The translations under genes and the position numbers were made by a program. Positions 42,787 through 53,932 of a stretch of 55,248 nt of DNA are shown piece by piece. Source of the DNA: Spirogloea muscicola (lineage: Eukaryota; Streptophyta; Zygnematophyceae; Spirogloeales; Spirogloeaceae); assembly GCA_009602725.1 (NCBI GenBank), contig WELB01000252.1:56053-111300 (forward strand), given 5' to 3'. Each line of letters opens with the position of its first letter. Position 1 is the stretch's first letter. The notes under the pieces were generated by a model. That model was not told where the DNA came from. It worked only from the letters and a program-made list of their open reading frames with translations, and searched no databases.

Positions 42787-45150
42787 ATGGTGCTGTGGAT
42801 CTTCGGGTACGGCTCGCTGGTGTGGCGCGCCGAGTTCGAGTACGACCGGCGCGTCGTCGGCTACATCCGCGGCTACCGCCGCGTCTTCTACCAGGGTACG
42901 GCCTTGCCGCCACCCACGAGCTCGCCCTAATCCCTAAACCCTACAACCTAAATTCTGAACCCTAAACCCTAATTTCAAAACCTAAAACCTGACCCTTAAT
43001 TTCTAAACTCAAGTCCTGACTCAAAGCCTTAATTGAATCTTAGATGCTAAACCCCCAACCCCAATCCAAAAGCAACCTCTGCGTAGAGCGCAGCGGTCGC
43101 CCAGATCCTAAAACCTCAAAAGCCTTAAAAGCCTACACCGTATGTTTTAAGAAAATGCTAAACCCCAAGTCAAAACGCAAAACCTGAACACGATTCCCAG
43201 TCCTGACCCAAAAGCCTTACCGAAAATCTTGAGCCCAAAATCCTCAACCCAATGTAATAGACAACAACACATTTGGGTAGGGTGCGACGGCCTTGCCGTG
43301 GATTAACTCGCTGCTGGCCACGCTGCCGGCCAGGCAGCACCGACCACAGGGGGACGCCCGAGCTGCCGGGGCGGACCGTCACGCTGGAGCCGCAGCCTGG
43401 GGCCGTCACTGTGAGTGCTCGGAGCTCCCTTTTGCGGCAATGTGATTGTCATGAGCTGCAACACGTGCTGCGGTGTCTCTGTCTAAGCTCGTAAGCTCGT
43501 TAGCTCGCCATGGAGCTCTTGCCGATCACGGTTGTCGCAAGCTAGGCCACCGATGACTTGGATAGCTGGCTTGCAAAGTCCAAGCTGCAAGGAGGTCTGT
43601 TGTGCTGCACACAGTGGCCTGCATCTCCTCATGCAATCTCTCCGCGAGCATTGCTCTGATGCCCTTCAAGTGGGGGGCAGCGTACTGCATTGAAGGGGGG
43701 CCGGAGGCCGAGGAGGCCACCAGAGCCGTAAATATCTTCACTCTTTATGCAGCATTTAGTATGTGCAGTTGTTGGAGCTTGCTGATGCTGTGTTAAATAA
43801 TTGCTTGCACACATGAAGCCTTTCTTGTTGCACTTGTTGCACACTAGTTCATAGCCGGATATCATACCACTAGCGTGATAGAATGGCAAGAGGATATTTG
43901 TTGCAACACCACATAGCAAGTCAGGCTCCTGAAGCTCACTCCAAGACCTCTTCTGCAGTACTTGGAGATACGGGAGAAGCAGTACGATGTGAGGGCCACG
44001 GTCGACTTTCTCACGGTATAATTTCCCCCCCCCTTGACCAGTCCAGGATCCATCCTCTTAGGCAACTCTGAAGCTCGACTGGTGCTGCTTGTGCTCTTTC
44101 ATCACACTGTAGTCTGTGGGCCTTTAGCAGCCTGTAAGTGTGATTCCAACACAGGAAACACATTGATGTGGTCAGGGCGTAAAGCTGTGACCTTAGAAAT
44201 TCTGAGACCGAGTGACATTGCCCTGTGCAGAGGGACTGCGGTTCTGAGCCTGCAGTAAGCAATGTCCTGACGTGAGCTGTCTGTCTCTGCCAAGCCAATT
44301 GACATTTAGGCTCTTGATTATGCATGCGTGTGATGGCTTGACAGTGGACGCTTGATGTGCCCAGAGGTTGACATTTAGCAGAATACATTGTCTGTCATTG
44401 GCAGCCTAGCGTGTCCTAAAATTTGGGCTTTTCTTAAGTGATATCAGGACTTGAATGGCAGGACGAAGTCTTCTCATGGGTCCAACAAGTGTTCTTACGC
44501 CACAAGAAGAGTCGTGCTCATCAATTGCTGAGATATCTTGCAGATATATTGCAACTACCAACAAACAGCGAAACCCTAATTATCTTGGCGAAGCCTCAGT
44601 GGATGACATTGCCAGGTACTTGAGAGCTAGCACCCATGCCAGCAACTAGATACATTGTTGCTTGAGAAGTGCCAGTCCCCTGTCAAGCACCCCTACTTCA
44701 TGGACCTCCGTAGCCTGCATTACTACAATCTGTGGCACTTGCTCCACAAGCCAGCAGTACTTAGCACGACATGAGCAACCGTGCTTGCAAGTGTTTGTGC
44801 AAAGGTGGCTGCTTGTGTCTCTTTCAGAAGCTGAAGCCGTTGTTTCCACTGTCTGCTCCAAGCTCAGACAAATCGCCTCAGCAGTGGGCCCATCTGGCCC
44901 AAACTACGAATATCTATTCCAGCTGAGGGAAGCTTTGGTGCAGCAAGAAGGTGCAAGTCTCACCTTCTTCCTGTTCATTGTTGTGGTGTGAGCGTTAAGC
45001 ATGACACAACAATCCAGGAATGCTTACTTACATTGTTTTTCAGCAGCAAAGCAGCCACGGTTGAGCATTGAGACTTTCTTCTATGTCGTACTTCCGTGGT
45101 CGAATTCCCAATCTCAAAACCTTCAAGTGAAGACTTGTGCAAGTAGCTAG
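42787..45150 (+). CDS. GGCT2: ChaC-type gamma-glutamylcyclotransferase (GGCT2)
   Basis: Cleaves glutathione's gamma-glutamyl group to 5-oxoproline plus Cys-Gly in the cytosol. Exons: 42787-42895, 43334-43410, 43671-43727, 43959-44015, probably 44231-44254, 44544-44615, 44868-44950 and a tentative last exon 45044-45150. Landmarks: [14 protein letters not shown] with the YGSL substrate loop, [72 protein letters not shown] and [18 protein letters not shown], all as in plant GGCT2/CHAC proteins. Between exon 5 and exon 6 the phase requires a missing microexon of about 20 nt that I could not locate. The last exon keeps phase and precedes a TGTAA signal but is not conserved in sequence. Intron 1 is mostly telomere-like repeat. 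Confidence 0.85.
42905..43265. repeat. Telomere-like CCCTAAA tract filling an intron
   Basis: Most of GGCT intron 1 (42896-43333) consists of degenerate CCCTAAA/AACCT units, from CCCTAATCCCTAAACCC at about 42926 to about 43250. The units lie in the CCCTAAA orientation on the coding strand. Confidence 0.7.
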
Positions 45151-46338
45151 AAAGAGATTACCAACGATCTTCTTTGTGTTCTCTGACTGTAAGTAAAGGC
45201 GTTGTTGTACCTGTAACAGCGGAAGTGGAAGAGGAGACTGAGTTACTGTGCAACAAGGTGCACTTCTTACTTGGCACGACCACAGCTGAGCTACCCGGAC
45301 AGATATTGTGAGGCCATAGGCCTCACCTATCATACTTACACAGAGAGGACTTCCAACATAGAGCAAGTCTAGGCCCCTTATCATTGATGTGGCTTAAATT
45401 CTTGCACGCTGTTGACTACCAACTGGCGCCCAACTCCCATTACTGTCACTCAGCACTAATGGTCAATGAAAAAGAGCAATGTAGCCGAGCCAGGCCCCCT
45501 GGCGCCTCAGGAGGTCCAGGCCAGCCCACGGAAGTAAGATTATTGGGTGGACTTCCTCAAATACTTTACAGTCGAAGCAGATTGATTACTATTACTGCTG
45601 ACAGAAATGATCTACGTTCTTTACTGCTGTCTTTATTGTCGAGGCAAATTGAAATAAAGCTTAAGAAAGTACTTACCTTCTCAAGATCATGTTCCCCAAG
45701 GAGGTACTTATGCCAGAGGGTAGCGGCTTTCCGGGCCAACGGCGCATTAGCCGACGGAACTGATGACGGGGACCGGGTCGCGGCTGCGTGGAGGCGAGTC
45801 GGCGGTGCCACTGAGGCGGGGGCCCGCCGAGGGAGAGGCCTGCGCCTGAAAAGGAAGAGCGCCAGTAACGCAATGATGTGAGGTCGGGAAGAGGCCTACG
45901 CCTGAGAAGCGGAGGGAGGGTGGGAGCGGGCCCCTCGGGGACCTCCGCCGCCTCCAGCTCATTGCCATGCGCCGCCGCCGCCGCCGCAGAAGCCGCCGCG
46001 AACTCCGCCCGTGGAGTCAGCCGCGAGAGCCGCCGTAGAAGCCGCCGCGAGAGCTGCCGCGGAAGCCGCAGCGGAGGCCGCGCGGTCGGACTGCGGCTCC
46101 TCGGGCGGGCGAGGGACTGGCCCGTGGCGGCGGCCTGGCAGCTGGAGCACTGACGGCGGGGCCTGCGCCGGATTTGGCGGCGGACGGCGCGGCGGATGTC
46201 GCGCCCGAGGTGGCTGGCCACCATGAGCACGTCTGACGACGGGCGCCTGTGACGGAGAAGCGGCGCTGCCACGTCGCCGGTTGAAGCACGGAGGAGCCGG
46301 CGCTCACGCGGCCCCGAGAGCCGCGGCGGCGGCCGGCA
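45151..46338. other. Spacer between GGCT and RSH1
   Basis: The left part is the GGCT 3' region (TGTAA at 45188). From about 45870 the sequence becomes GC-rich and is probably the RSH1 promoter and 5' leader. Long frames on both strands there (for example minus 46608-45673) are products of GC-rich sequence and show no family. Confidence 0.4.
45188..45192 (+). terminator. TGTAA polyadenylation signal of GGCT
   Basis: TGTAA 38 nt past the proposed stop at 45150; its position supports that 3' end. Confidence 0.4.
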
Positions 46339-49300
46339 ATGGCGGCNCGGGCCCGCCGCAGCTCGACGCCGCCGCCGCCGGCTCCGCCTTCCAGCAGCAG
46401 CGCCTGCTGTCCAACGGCCGCGCCAGCACGTCGCGGCAGGGCAGCGGTGCCGGCAGCTCGGCGGCGGCCTTCGGAGGCAGGGCCTCGGAGCGAGCGCAGA
46501 AGCCATGGAGGGCCTCGCGCTGGCGGGGCTCCTCAGCGAGGCCGTCGCACCTCGGCGCCTCGTTACAGAAGCTGGCGATGGTCCCTCAGAAGGCGAGGGG
46601 TGCGCCACTAGATGGGCCTGCGGGGCTCAAGGTCGTCTGCAATGCCGCCGCCGCGGTCGCAACCATCGGCGAGCTCGTCGCAGCGGGCTCGGCGGCCACC
46701 GTCGGACCGTCCTCGAGCGGCACGCACATGGCCATTGGGCTTGGTCAGTCTATCTGAGTACATACCTTATCATGTAGTCCTTGTTGTAGTTATCTGTAAT
46801 TGTCGACCAATTAGCCTGTGTTAGACAGACGTTCTGAAAACATTACAGTAATTTTGGTTGTCCCCTGTAAGCTTGGTGCTTGCAGCCTGTCACTTAGTTG
46901 CTCTTAATTGCTGCTGGACGAATCTAATGATCAGTCCGTGCGATTTGTGATGCACAGTCACGCAAGTCGCCATCACTGCGGCAGCAGTGGTCTATGGCGC
47001 CTACCTTTCACCATACGCAGATACCATTCTTGGCAGGGAAGACAAGAATCTAGCAGGACCAGGTATCTAGCTTGCCATTACCTGGCCCTGGGTTTGCTGG
47101 CTTTCAGTGCCTTCTGAATGTGGATATGGTGGCTTACCATTCAGCACTGAGTAGCTAGGCCCTTAGCTGGAACACTTATATTCTTCATTTTATTGTGACC
47201 TTTAGTTACACCGCTGGTAATCGACGGGGTCGACGTCACCGGCTATGCCATTTTCAGAGAGCCACAGGTGACCTTCAATAGTCTTAGCCGGCATGCATAT
47301 CCTTGTCAGGCACAGCTTGTTTGTCCCTGAGTTTCGGTTGATGGGTGCAGCAGAAATTCTTGTTCCAGCCCCAGAGAGCTCAAGTCATACCTTCTTGCAG
47401 TGCATCTTTGTGCGGGCTTGCAATGCTTAGTGACAGTTCCTGCAGCTGTGACTTACAGAGGAACATAGGTCATATGCAGAACTTCTTGTGCACCAATCTG
47501 GGTCAAGCTGCAGCGATGACGTGTATTGACTTAATTATCACCTAGTCACCATTCTTAAATGCAACAGCAAGAGAATGCATGCGCAACTTCAGCACTGAGC
47601 TGTTAGTGTGGGACGTGTGGGCATCTTGTGTCGCAGGTCACAGAGGCACTAGTCTATGCTAGGGAGGCCCACAAAGATCAGACCCGGAAGACTGGCGAGC
47701 CATATATCACGCATTGCATCCACACTGCCCGAATCTTAGCGGCACTTATCCCTTCAAGTGGCCAACGAGTGAGCTCATCTGTCATGGTTGTAGCAAGGAC
47801 AGCCATTAGCAAGCTGTATCCTGGCAAGTGCTCTTGTAAGGAGCATTTGTTGGGGTCTAGCATTGTGCAGCCTTGAGCCATCACATCGTATGCTACACAA
47901 TCTGCAAATTTATGTTATTTCAGTAATTCCCAGCAATTACTATTAGGTTTGTTGCAGTCAATGACAAAGTATCTGAGCTATGGATATGATTTGTTGGTGT
48001 CTCTTAGGCAGTGGACACAATTGTTGCCGGCATTCTGCATGACGTGGTTGACGATGGCCGCCGCACTCTTACTGAAGTTCGGAAGTACTTTGGCAAAGAT
48101 GTGGCTACTCTTGTGGAGGGAGTGTCCAGACTTAGTCACATCAATCAGGTCACTTACGCCACAGAAGCTCATTGTAGCTAATGACCCTCTGCCGAACCCA
48201 TTGAGTAGTGCTTGCTGCAATACTGAAGGGCTGTGCTTGTTGCTGGCTGTAGTTGTAATAGCTGATTGATGCTTTTATCCTCTCTCTCCATTATCAGCTG
48301 CTGAGGCGACACAGGCGAAGTTCAGCTGGGAAGGCTGACAAACAGGCAGCAGGACTGTCATCCGCCGATGTGAGTGAGAATGCTGTTTACATAAACAAAA
48401 GCCCAAAAATTGACCTTGCTATTCACGAAGGGAGGTTTAGGTGGGACTAGTGTCCTTGATAATTGTCAACCATTTTGTGCATAGACTCCGATTAGGAGCC
48501 TATATTGACCAGCGGGCAGCTGTAGGATAGGATATATTTTTCCAGTATCTTCTTGTGGGACCAGGACACTGGCAGCAGGCATAGAAGAGTATATATATTG
48601 ATGTTTTCAAGCGCAGCAACATTACTTGCTCTGACTTGCCAGGTCAACAGCCTGCGGCATATGATGTTGGGAATGGTTGACGACGCTCGTGTCGTGCTCA
48701 TCAAGCTCGCCGACAGACTGCACAACATGCGCACAATGTAGGCAATTTCTGACTCAGCCCAATATTGGGTTTGTGGTATGCTGAGCAATCTGTACTGAGC
48801 ATGTCAGTCATGGCCTACAGGGGGACTACCGGCAGCAGATTGCTCAAGCTCTGATTAGAGTCAAGGCTACATCATGGTTTTGACTTTGTGAGTCTTTCTC
48901 TGCAGCTACGCTTTGCCACCGGAAAAGGCTCGCGCAGTGGCACAGGAAACCATGGCGGTTTGGTGCTCCATGGCCTCAAACATAGGGATGTGGGCTATCA
49001 GGGCTGAACTGGAGGACCTATGCTTTGCAGTCTTACAGGCATGTATTTAGCTGACTCTGCATTGCAAAGCACCAGAAAGCACAGCAAGTAAAAAGCACCA
49101 CTGTCATTGGCTGTGACTCTTCAGACTCATTTGAGATACAGGACAATGGGTTTTACTTTCTTTATGAATTCACATGAATGAGTTCTTAGTCACATTTCAA
49201 TTTTCACACCGACCTCAAGTCTGAGTCTGGCCATAGATGATGAGCTCTGACACTCCCTATGTTGTGTGAGCAAAAGTACAGCCTCGTACATTCCGCCGGC

Positions 49301-52300
49301 TCCGGTCAGAGTTGGCAGCCATGTGGAGCCCTGATAAGAACTGGAGGAATCACAGGCGAATGACTAAGAGAGCAAAGCGGAGGGCCCTCATCTATGGTGA
49401 AGAGGCTGAAGAGTTACTCCCTCTAAGGGATCCTGAGGACGAAGAGGAAGTCTCGATGAAGGTCTGCCTGCTATAGAGGGCGATCGTTATTGAACCTGCA
49501 TGCTGTCTGCCTAAGTTGTATATGTGCACATGGTGTGGTGCAGTTTCCAAGTGGCCAGCAATCAGATATTTTGTTGTAAGTCCTATAGTTTAGATTAAGT
49601 GTCACCTTGAGACCAGGCTTGTTGCAGGATGTACTCAAACCCTCACTTGAATATATTGGCACAGGATCTCTTGCAAGCGGTGGTTCCCTTTGATGTTCTG
49701 CTCGACCGGAGCCGGCGTCCATATGGATTGGGGAGTGACAGTCGTCTCGTCTCACAGTCACGGCCGCAAAGCAGCAACTCCAGCAGTCAAGAGACTACAT
49801 TGATAGAGTCCAGAGTTCCAAAGGTGGTGCGAGATGCTGAAGTGGCTCTGGCAGCCCTTGGCGCCTGCGAGGAAGCTCTGGACAAAGAACTGCTGATTAC
49901 AACACCGTAAGCAGCTACCTTGCTCTGTGTAGGAGCACATCTTCTCAGTAAAACTGTCATCTGACGAAGGTGCTTGACATTGGCATAGACTTAAGCCGGA
50001 TGAGTGCAAGAATGCGAGTACTGGTTTGCCTGAAGTTGAGGCTTCTGTTGTGCAGCTACGTCCCTGGCATGGAGATCACTTTGTCGGGCCGTTTGAAAAG
50101 CCTGTACAGTGCACACTGCAAGGTCTGTGCAGCAGCCCAAAAATTAAGTAGCACAGAGCTGGAAGTTGCAAAGAGGATCCTACTTGGTAGAGACTTGTGA
50201 TTATGGCACGCAGCAGTACATGCTACTGCGCACACTTAGGATTGCAGTCTTGAGTCAGTGCAGATGCGAAGGAAAGGAGTCGGTCTAGATCAAGTGTATG
50301 ATGGGAGAGCCCTCAGGGTGGTCGTTGGTGATGACGGTGGAAGGCTTCATGCATCTGCAGTGGAGGGTTGCTACAGCTTGTTGGGGGTTGTCCACAGGTA
50401 TGTTATGCTATGCTTTTCCATTTAGGCAGAGTGAGCATCAAGTTGTGCATTGCAAGTTGAGAGGTATTATGTGTAGGTCACAACATGCTGTTGTCTCGCC
50501 ATGACCATGTCTTTCATGCTGTGTACCGTTTCATGACAGCCTATGGACACCCATTGGTGGTGAATTCGACGATTACATTGTGAACCCAAAGCCAAGCGGA
50601 TATCAGGTGCTTGGCCTTTGTGCGTCCTGCGATCTGGCAGTAGAGTCTCTGTGTTCTTGAGAACTGGGGCAAGTTCGTTGCTGAGGATGTGTGCCATTAG
50701 ATGTGGAGATCTGCACGAAGTTGTCAAGCAAATCAATAAGCTGGGCTGTTGCATGTCTGCCTGCAGTCATTGCACACCGCAGTCACAGGCCCAGATGGAG
50801 CTCCACTCGAGGTGCAAATCAGGACCAAGGTATGCCTCATTTGGCAAGACTGACATACAAAGCCTTCTAATTTCTGGACCTCATTCAGGGGAACATCTGT
50901 GCCAATTGAGTTTGTCACAGTCACCCAATCTCTGAGCAAGCATGCTGTTTGACACAGGGCATGCACGAGTATGCTGAGATGGGAGATGCCGCCCATTGGC
51001 TGTACAAAGAGGAAGGCAACCGGGACTTCTCTGCTGAAGCACTGGCAGATAGGCCAGCCGAGCTCAATGAATTCAGGCAGCGACCTCCCGAGGGCCCTCC
51101 ATACTCGCTTCTTGCCAGTGACCAAGTTGCGTCAGAGGACCCAGCTGGAGAAAGGCCATCGCCGATGTGGGCACAGGCTCGGCTAGGAAAGCTTGGCCAC
51201 CCAGCTTTGCGGATCGAGGAGGGCCGCCTACTGGCTGCAGTGGTTGTAGAGTAAGCAAGACCTAAGCTCATCTAATTGTGCTCAATATACTCGAAAAAGA
51301 ATGCTTCGAGGCATGATATACTGTTGGTATCCAACAGCTCAGTGGGCGTCCTGGAATGCGTCATCTAGGAACCAATTTTCAGATTTGCATGCTGAGTGTT
51401 AGCTGATGCAGAAGCATACTAGACAGTAGTGTCAAGTACATGCAACTGATTCATCATTTCACTCCTTCAGGGTCAATAAGGGTGGAAAGGAACTGCTTGT
51501 GGCCGTCAGTTTTGCCTTGTATGCTAGAGATGCTGTTGCTGCTGGGCGCTCAAAAGACCAGCGTCTTCGCTGGGAGACGTATGCCAAATTATACAAGAAG
51601 GTGAGTCCCTGCTTGCACTTCTGCACTTGCCTGACTTCACGAGGCACATTTCCAACAGGCAGTTATGCAGACACGACGTGTCTTTGTCAAGGCCTGCATA
51701 TCTTTAAATACTTTTCGCACCTCAAGCTCTTGTTCTGAATTAGCAGGTCAAGGACTTGTGGTGGAACGCCCCTGGGCATGGCGACTGGAGCACCTGTTTG
51801 GAGAAGTACACCCTCTGCAAAGATGGCATCTATCACAAGGTATCACGATGTCCGTATACTACAGATTGCCCCTCTACCAATCAAATTCCTGTGTTGCATC
51901 ACTTCATGTCAAGCTGTTTGTGTGCTGCTGATAGCATCCCACTGATCCTTGACATAATTCAATACTTTTGATCTTGCAGGAAGACCAATTTGGACGAGCT
52001 TTGCCAACGTTCATCCAGCTTTTGGACCTCAGTCAAGAGGAGCACCGAGAGTATATTGACGTCATGGCGCTTGTGAAGGAGGGCAGGGTGGTGGAATTAC
52101 AAGAGAAGGAGCCTGTGAAGCGGGCAAGTGTACAGGAACGGGAGACAGGAGAGGAGGACGACGAAGGTGGCCTTGCCGAGCCCCGGGCTTTCGTCCACGG
52201 GCTCAACAACAAGGCATGTACAAGCCTGCATTGCAGCTAATATGCATGAAAGTGATGCCACTGCATGCAATAAACCCGCAAGAATGCAGGTGCAGTTGAT

Positions 52301-52937
52301 GTATAGGTAAGGAGCTATATGCAGTCAATGTAGACGCTGTGCATGAGCTTAGCCAAGGTGTTGGTGAGCGAGACTTATGCATTGATTATGATGGGGCAAT
52401 CCTATTTCCTGAGTACAATCTCCATAGCCACATTGTCTAGGTGCGATGGTTGCGGTCGATGCTGCAATGGGAACCAGACCTCGCCCGCAAGGAAACTGCT
52501 GCACTCTCTGAAGTGCTTGTCATACAACTGCCAGGTATTGTACATCACAGCTAGTGACCATTGCCATTGCCTACTGAGGTGCAGATTATTTGGATTTCCC
52601 ACTGCTTCTGATGGATTGCTAGCTGGAAACTGGGCAATCAAGACCACTTTTTGAGATGCCTAAGTGTCCTCTCTTTCTCCAAACACACGTTCTGCGTCAT
52701 TAGCAGTCTGTGTTCCATGAATATGACAATTATCCAGCATTGTGCAAAAATGTTTGCCTTCATGGTGGAGCAGGCGACATCTTACGGATGCCGGCCGGCA
52801 GCTGCGCGGCTGACGTGGCAGCGCTGCTTGGCATGGAGGACCGGCTAGTTTACATCAACAACCGCGCCGTCCTGCCAAGCACGCGGCTCAAGGACGGGGA
52901 TGTGGTTCAGCTTCGAGGCCATCATAATGAAAAGTGA
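46339..52937 (+). CDS. RSH1: Plastid RelA/SpoT homologue, RSH1 type
   Basis: Nineteen exons: 46339-46743, 47207-47268, 47637-47768, 48008-48148, 48298-48369, 48643-48737, 48906-49038, 49282-49461, 49665-49906, 50056-50122, 50264-50397, 50540-50606, 50767-50829, 50958-51250, 51471-51600, 51747-51839, 51980-52213, 52441-52534, 52738-52937. If the N at 46347 stands for two bases the frame is intact from ATG to TGA (945 residues). The first exon resembles a plastid transit peptide. Hydrolase domain: [26 protein letters not shown] (about residue 211), [19 protein letters not shown]. Synthetase: [56 protein letters not shown]-terminal TGS-like end ([20 protein letters not shown]). It controls plastid (p)ppGpp. 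Introns 7 and 17 use GC donors. Confidence 0.93.
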
Positions 52938-53932
52938 CATTCCTTAGCTAATGTAAAGCAATTGTGTTTAGGGTAGTTATCTTCACATCAATCAAGCAAG
53001 CCTCAGCTTGCTGGCGGGCCCCACCCTGCTGGCGGGCCCCACTCTCACAGTAAATTCACAGGGCAAGACTCTGGTTGATCTAGGAAGCACCTTAGGCCGG
53101 CATTCAGTAGCACTCACACACTCTGTGCTGTCATCAACTTAGCTGCTGCTAGCAAGTGCGAGGTTGACACGAGCTCCTATGTAGCTCAGGGGGTGTCTTT
53201 GTATAGAACATCCATATACCAGTTATGGAGCATCTGAAATTCTTGGCATTGAGTATGCAGCCTAAAAGTCAATGCCCAGGCCTCTTTGTGGTCACATGGT
53301 GGCCTGAGGAGGCAATCTCCGCGCTATGCAGGGGCTGCTAGTCTTGCATTAGGGCCAGTCCCAGCTGACTACTGTGTCTCTCATGCTACTGACAGCTTGG
53401 TTGGGCTTCTGAAATTAGATATCACGGCCAGCTGCAATATAGATTACTCGGGCCTCAGAGGTGCTGCTGCATTGTGCATCTTTGAGCAGGAGAGCATGCT
53501 AACCAAGCTGGGTGTGTGGAGATGTTTCACTTCATTCAACATCTTCAGCGTGCTGGCTATGGTCTTCATGGTAACTGTACCAGTGTCTCGCAACTAAATG
53601 AGATTTACGACTTTCCATGGCAGACCTTTGTGTCATCACAACAGCCTGCCAAACTAAAGCGAAGGTGCCGCACGTGTGTCCCCCCAAGCTTTGTTACTAA
53701 TTGCAAAGTACTCCTACATAAATTAGGTGCTTTGAAACAAAAGCGGGCAAGCGCATTCTGGTCACGTCTACCTGCTTGTCCATTCACAGTATCTCGCCTT
53801 GCAGTCTTACTACACAAGTGGCACTTGCACACTGCACAGCAAGGGTTAGGCTCTGAGTGGTGGGCCTCAAGTGGTCAAAAGATTAACGACTGTTGAAAGT
53901 CAATGAGAGGACTATTAGCACAGTACAAGTCG
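52938..53932. other. Convergent spacer between RSH1 and the plastid protein gene
   Basis: A short tandem duplication (TGCTGGCGGGCCCCAC at 53009-53024 and 53027-53042) follows RSH1. The rest is lower in GC, with random-looking frames and no recognised gene. Confidence 0.4.
52952..52956 (+). terminator. TGTAA polyadenylation signal of RSH1
   Basis: TGTAA 15-19 nt past the RSH1 stop codon. Confidence 0.5.

Noticed and set aside
45673-46608. A 311-codon minus-strand open frame next to RSH1
   Set aside because: Arg/Pro/Ala-rich low complexity, overlaps RSH1 exon 1 antisense, no family features.
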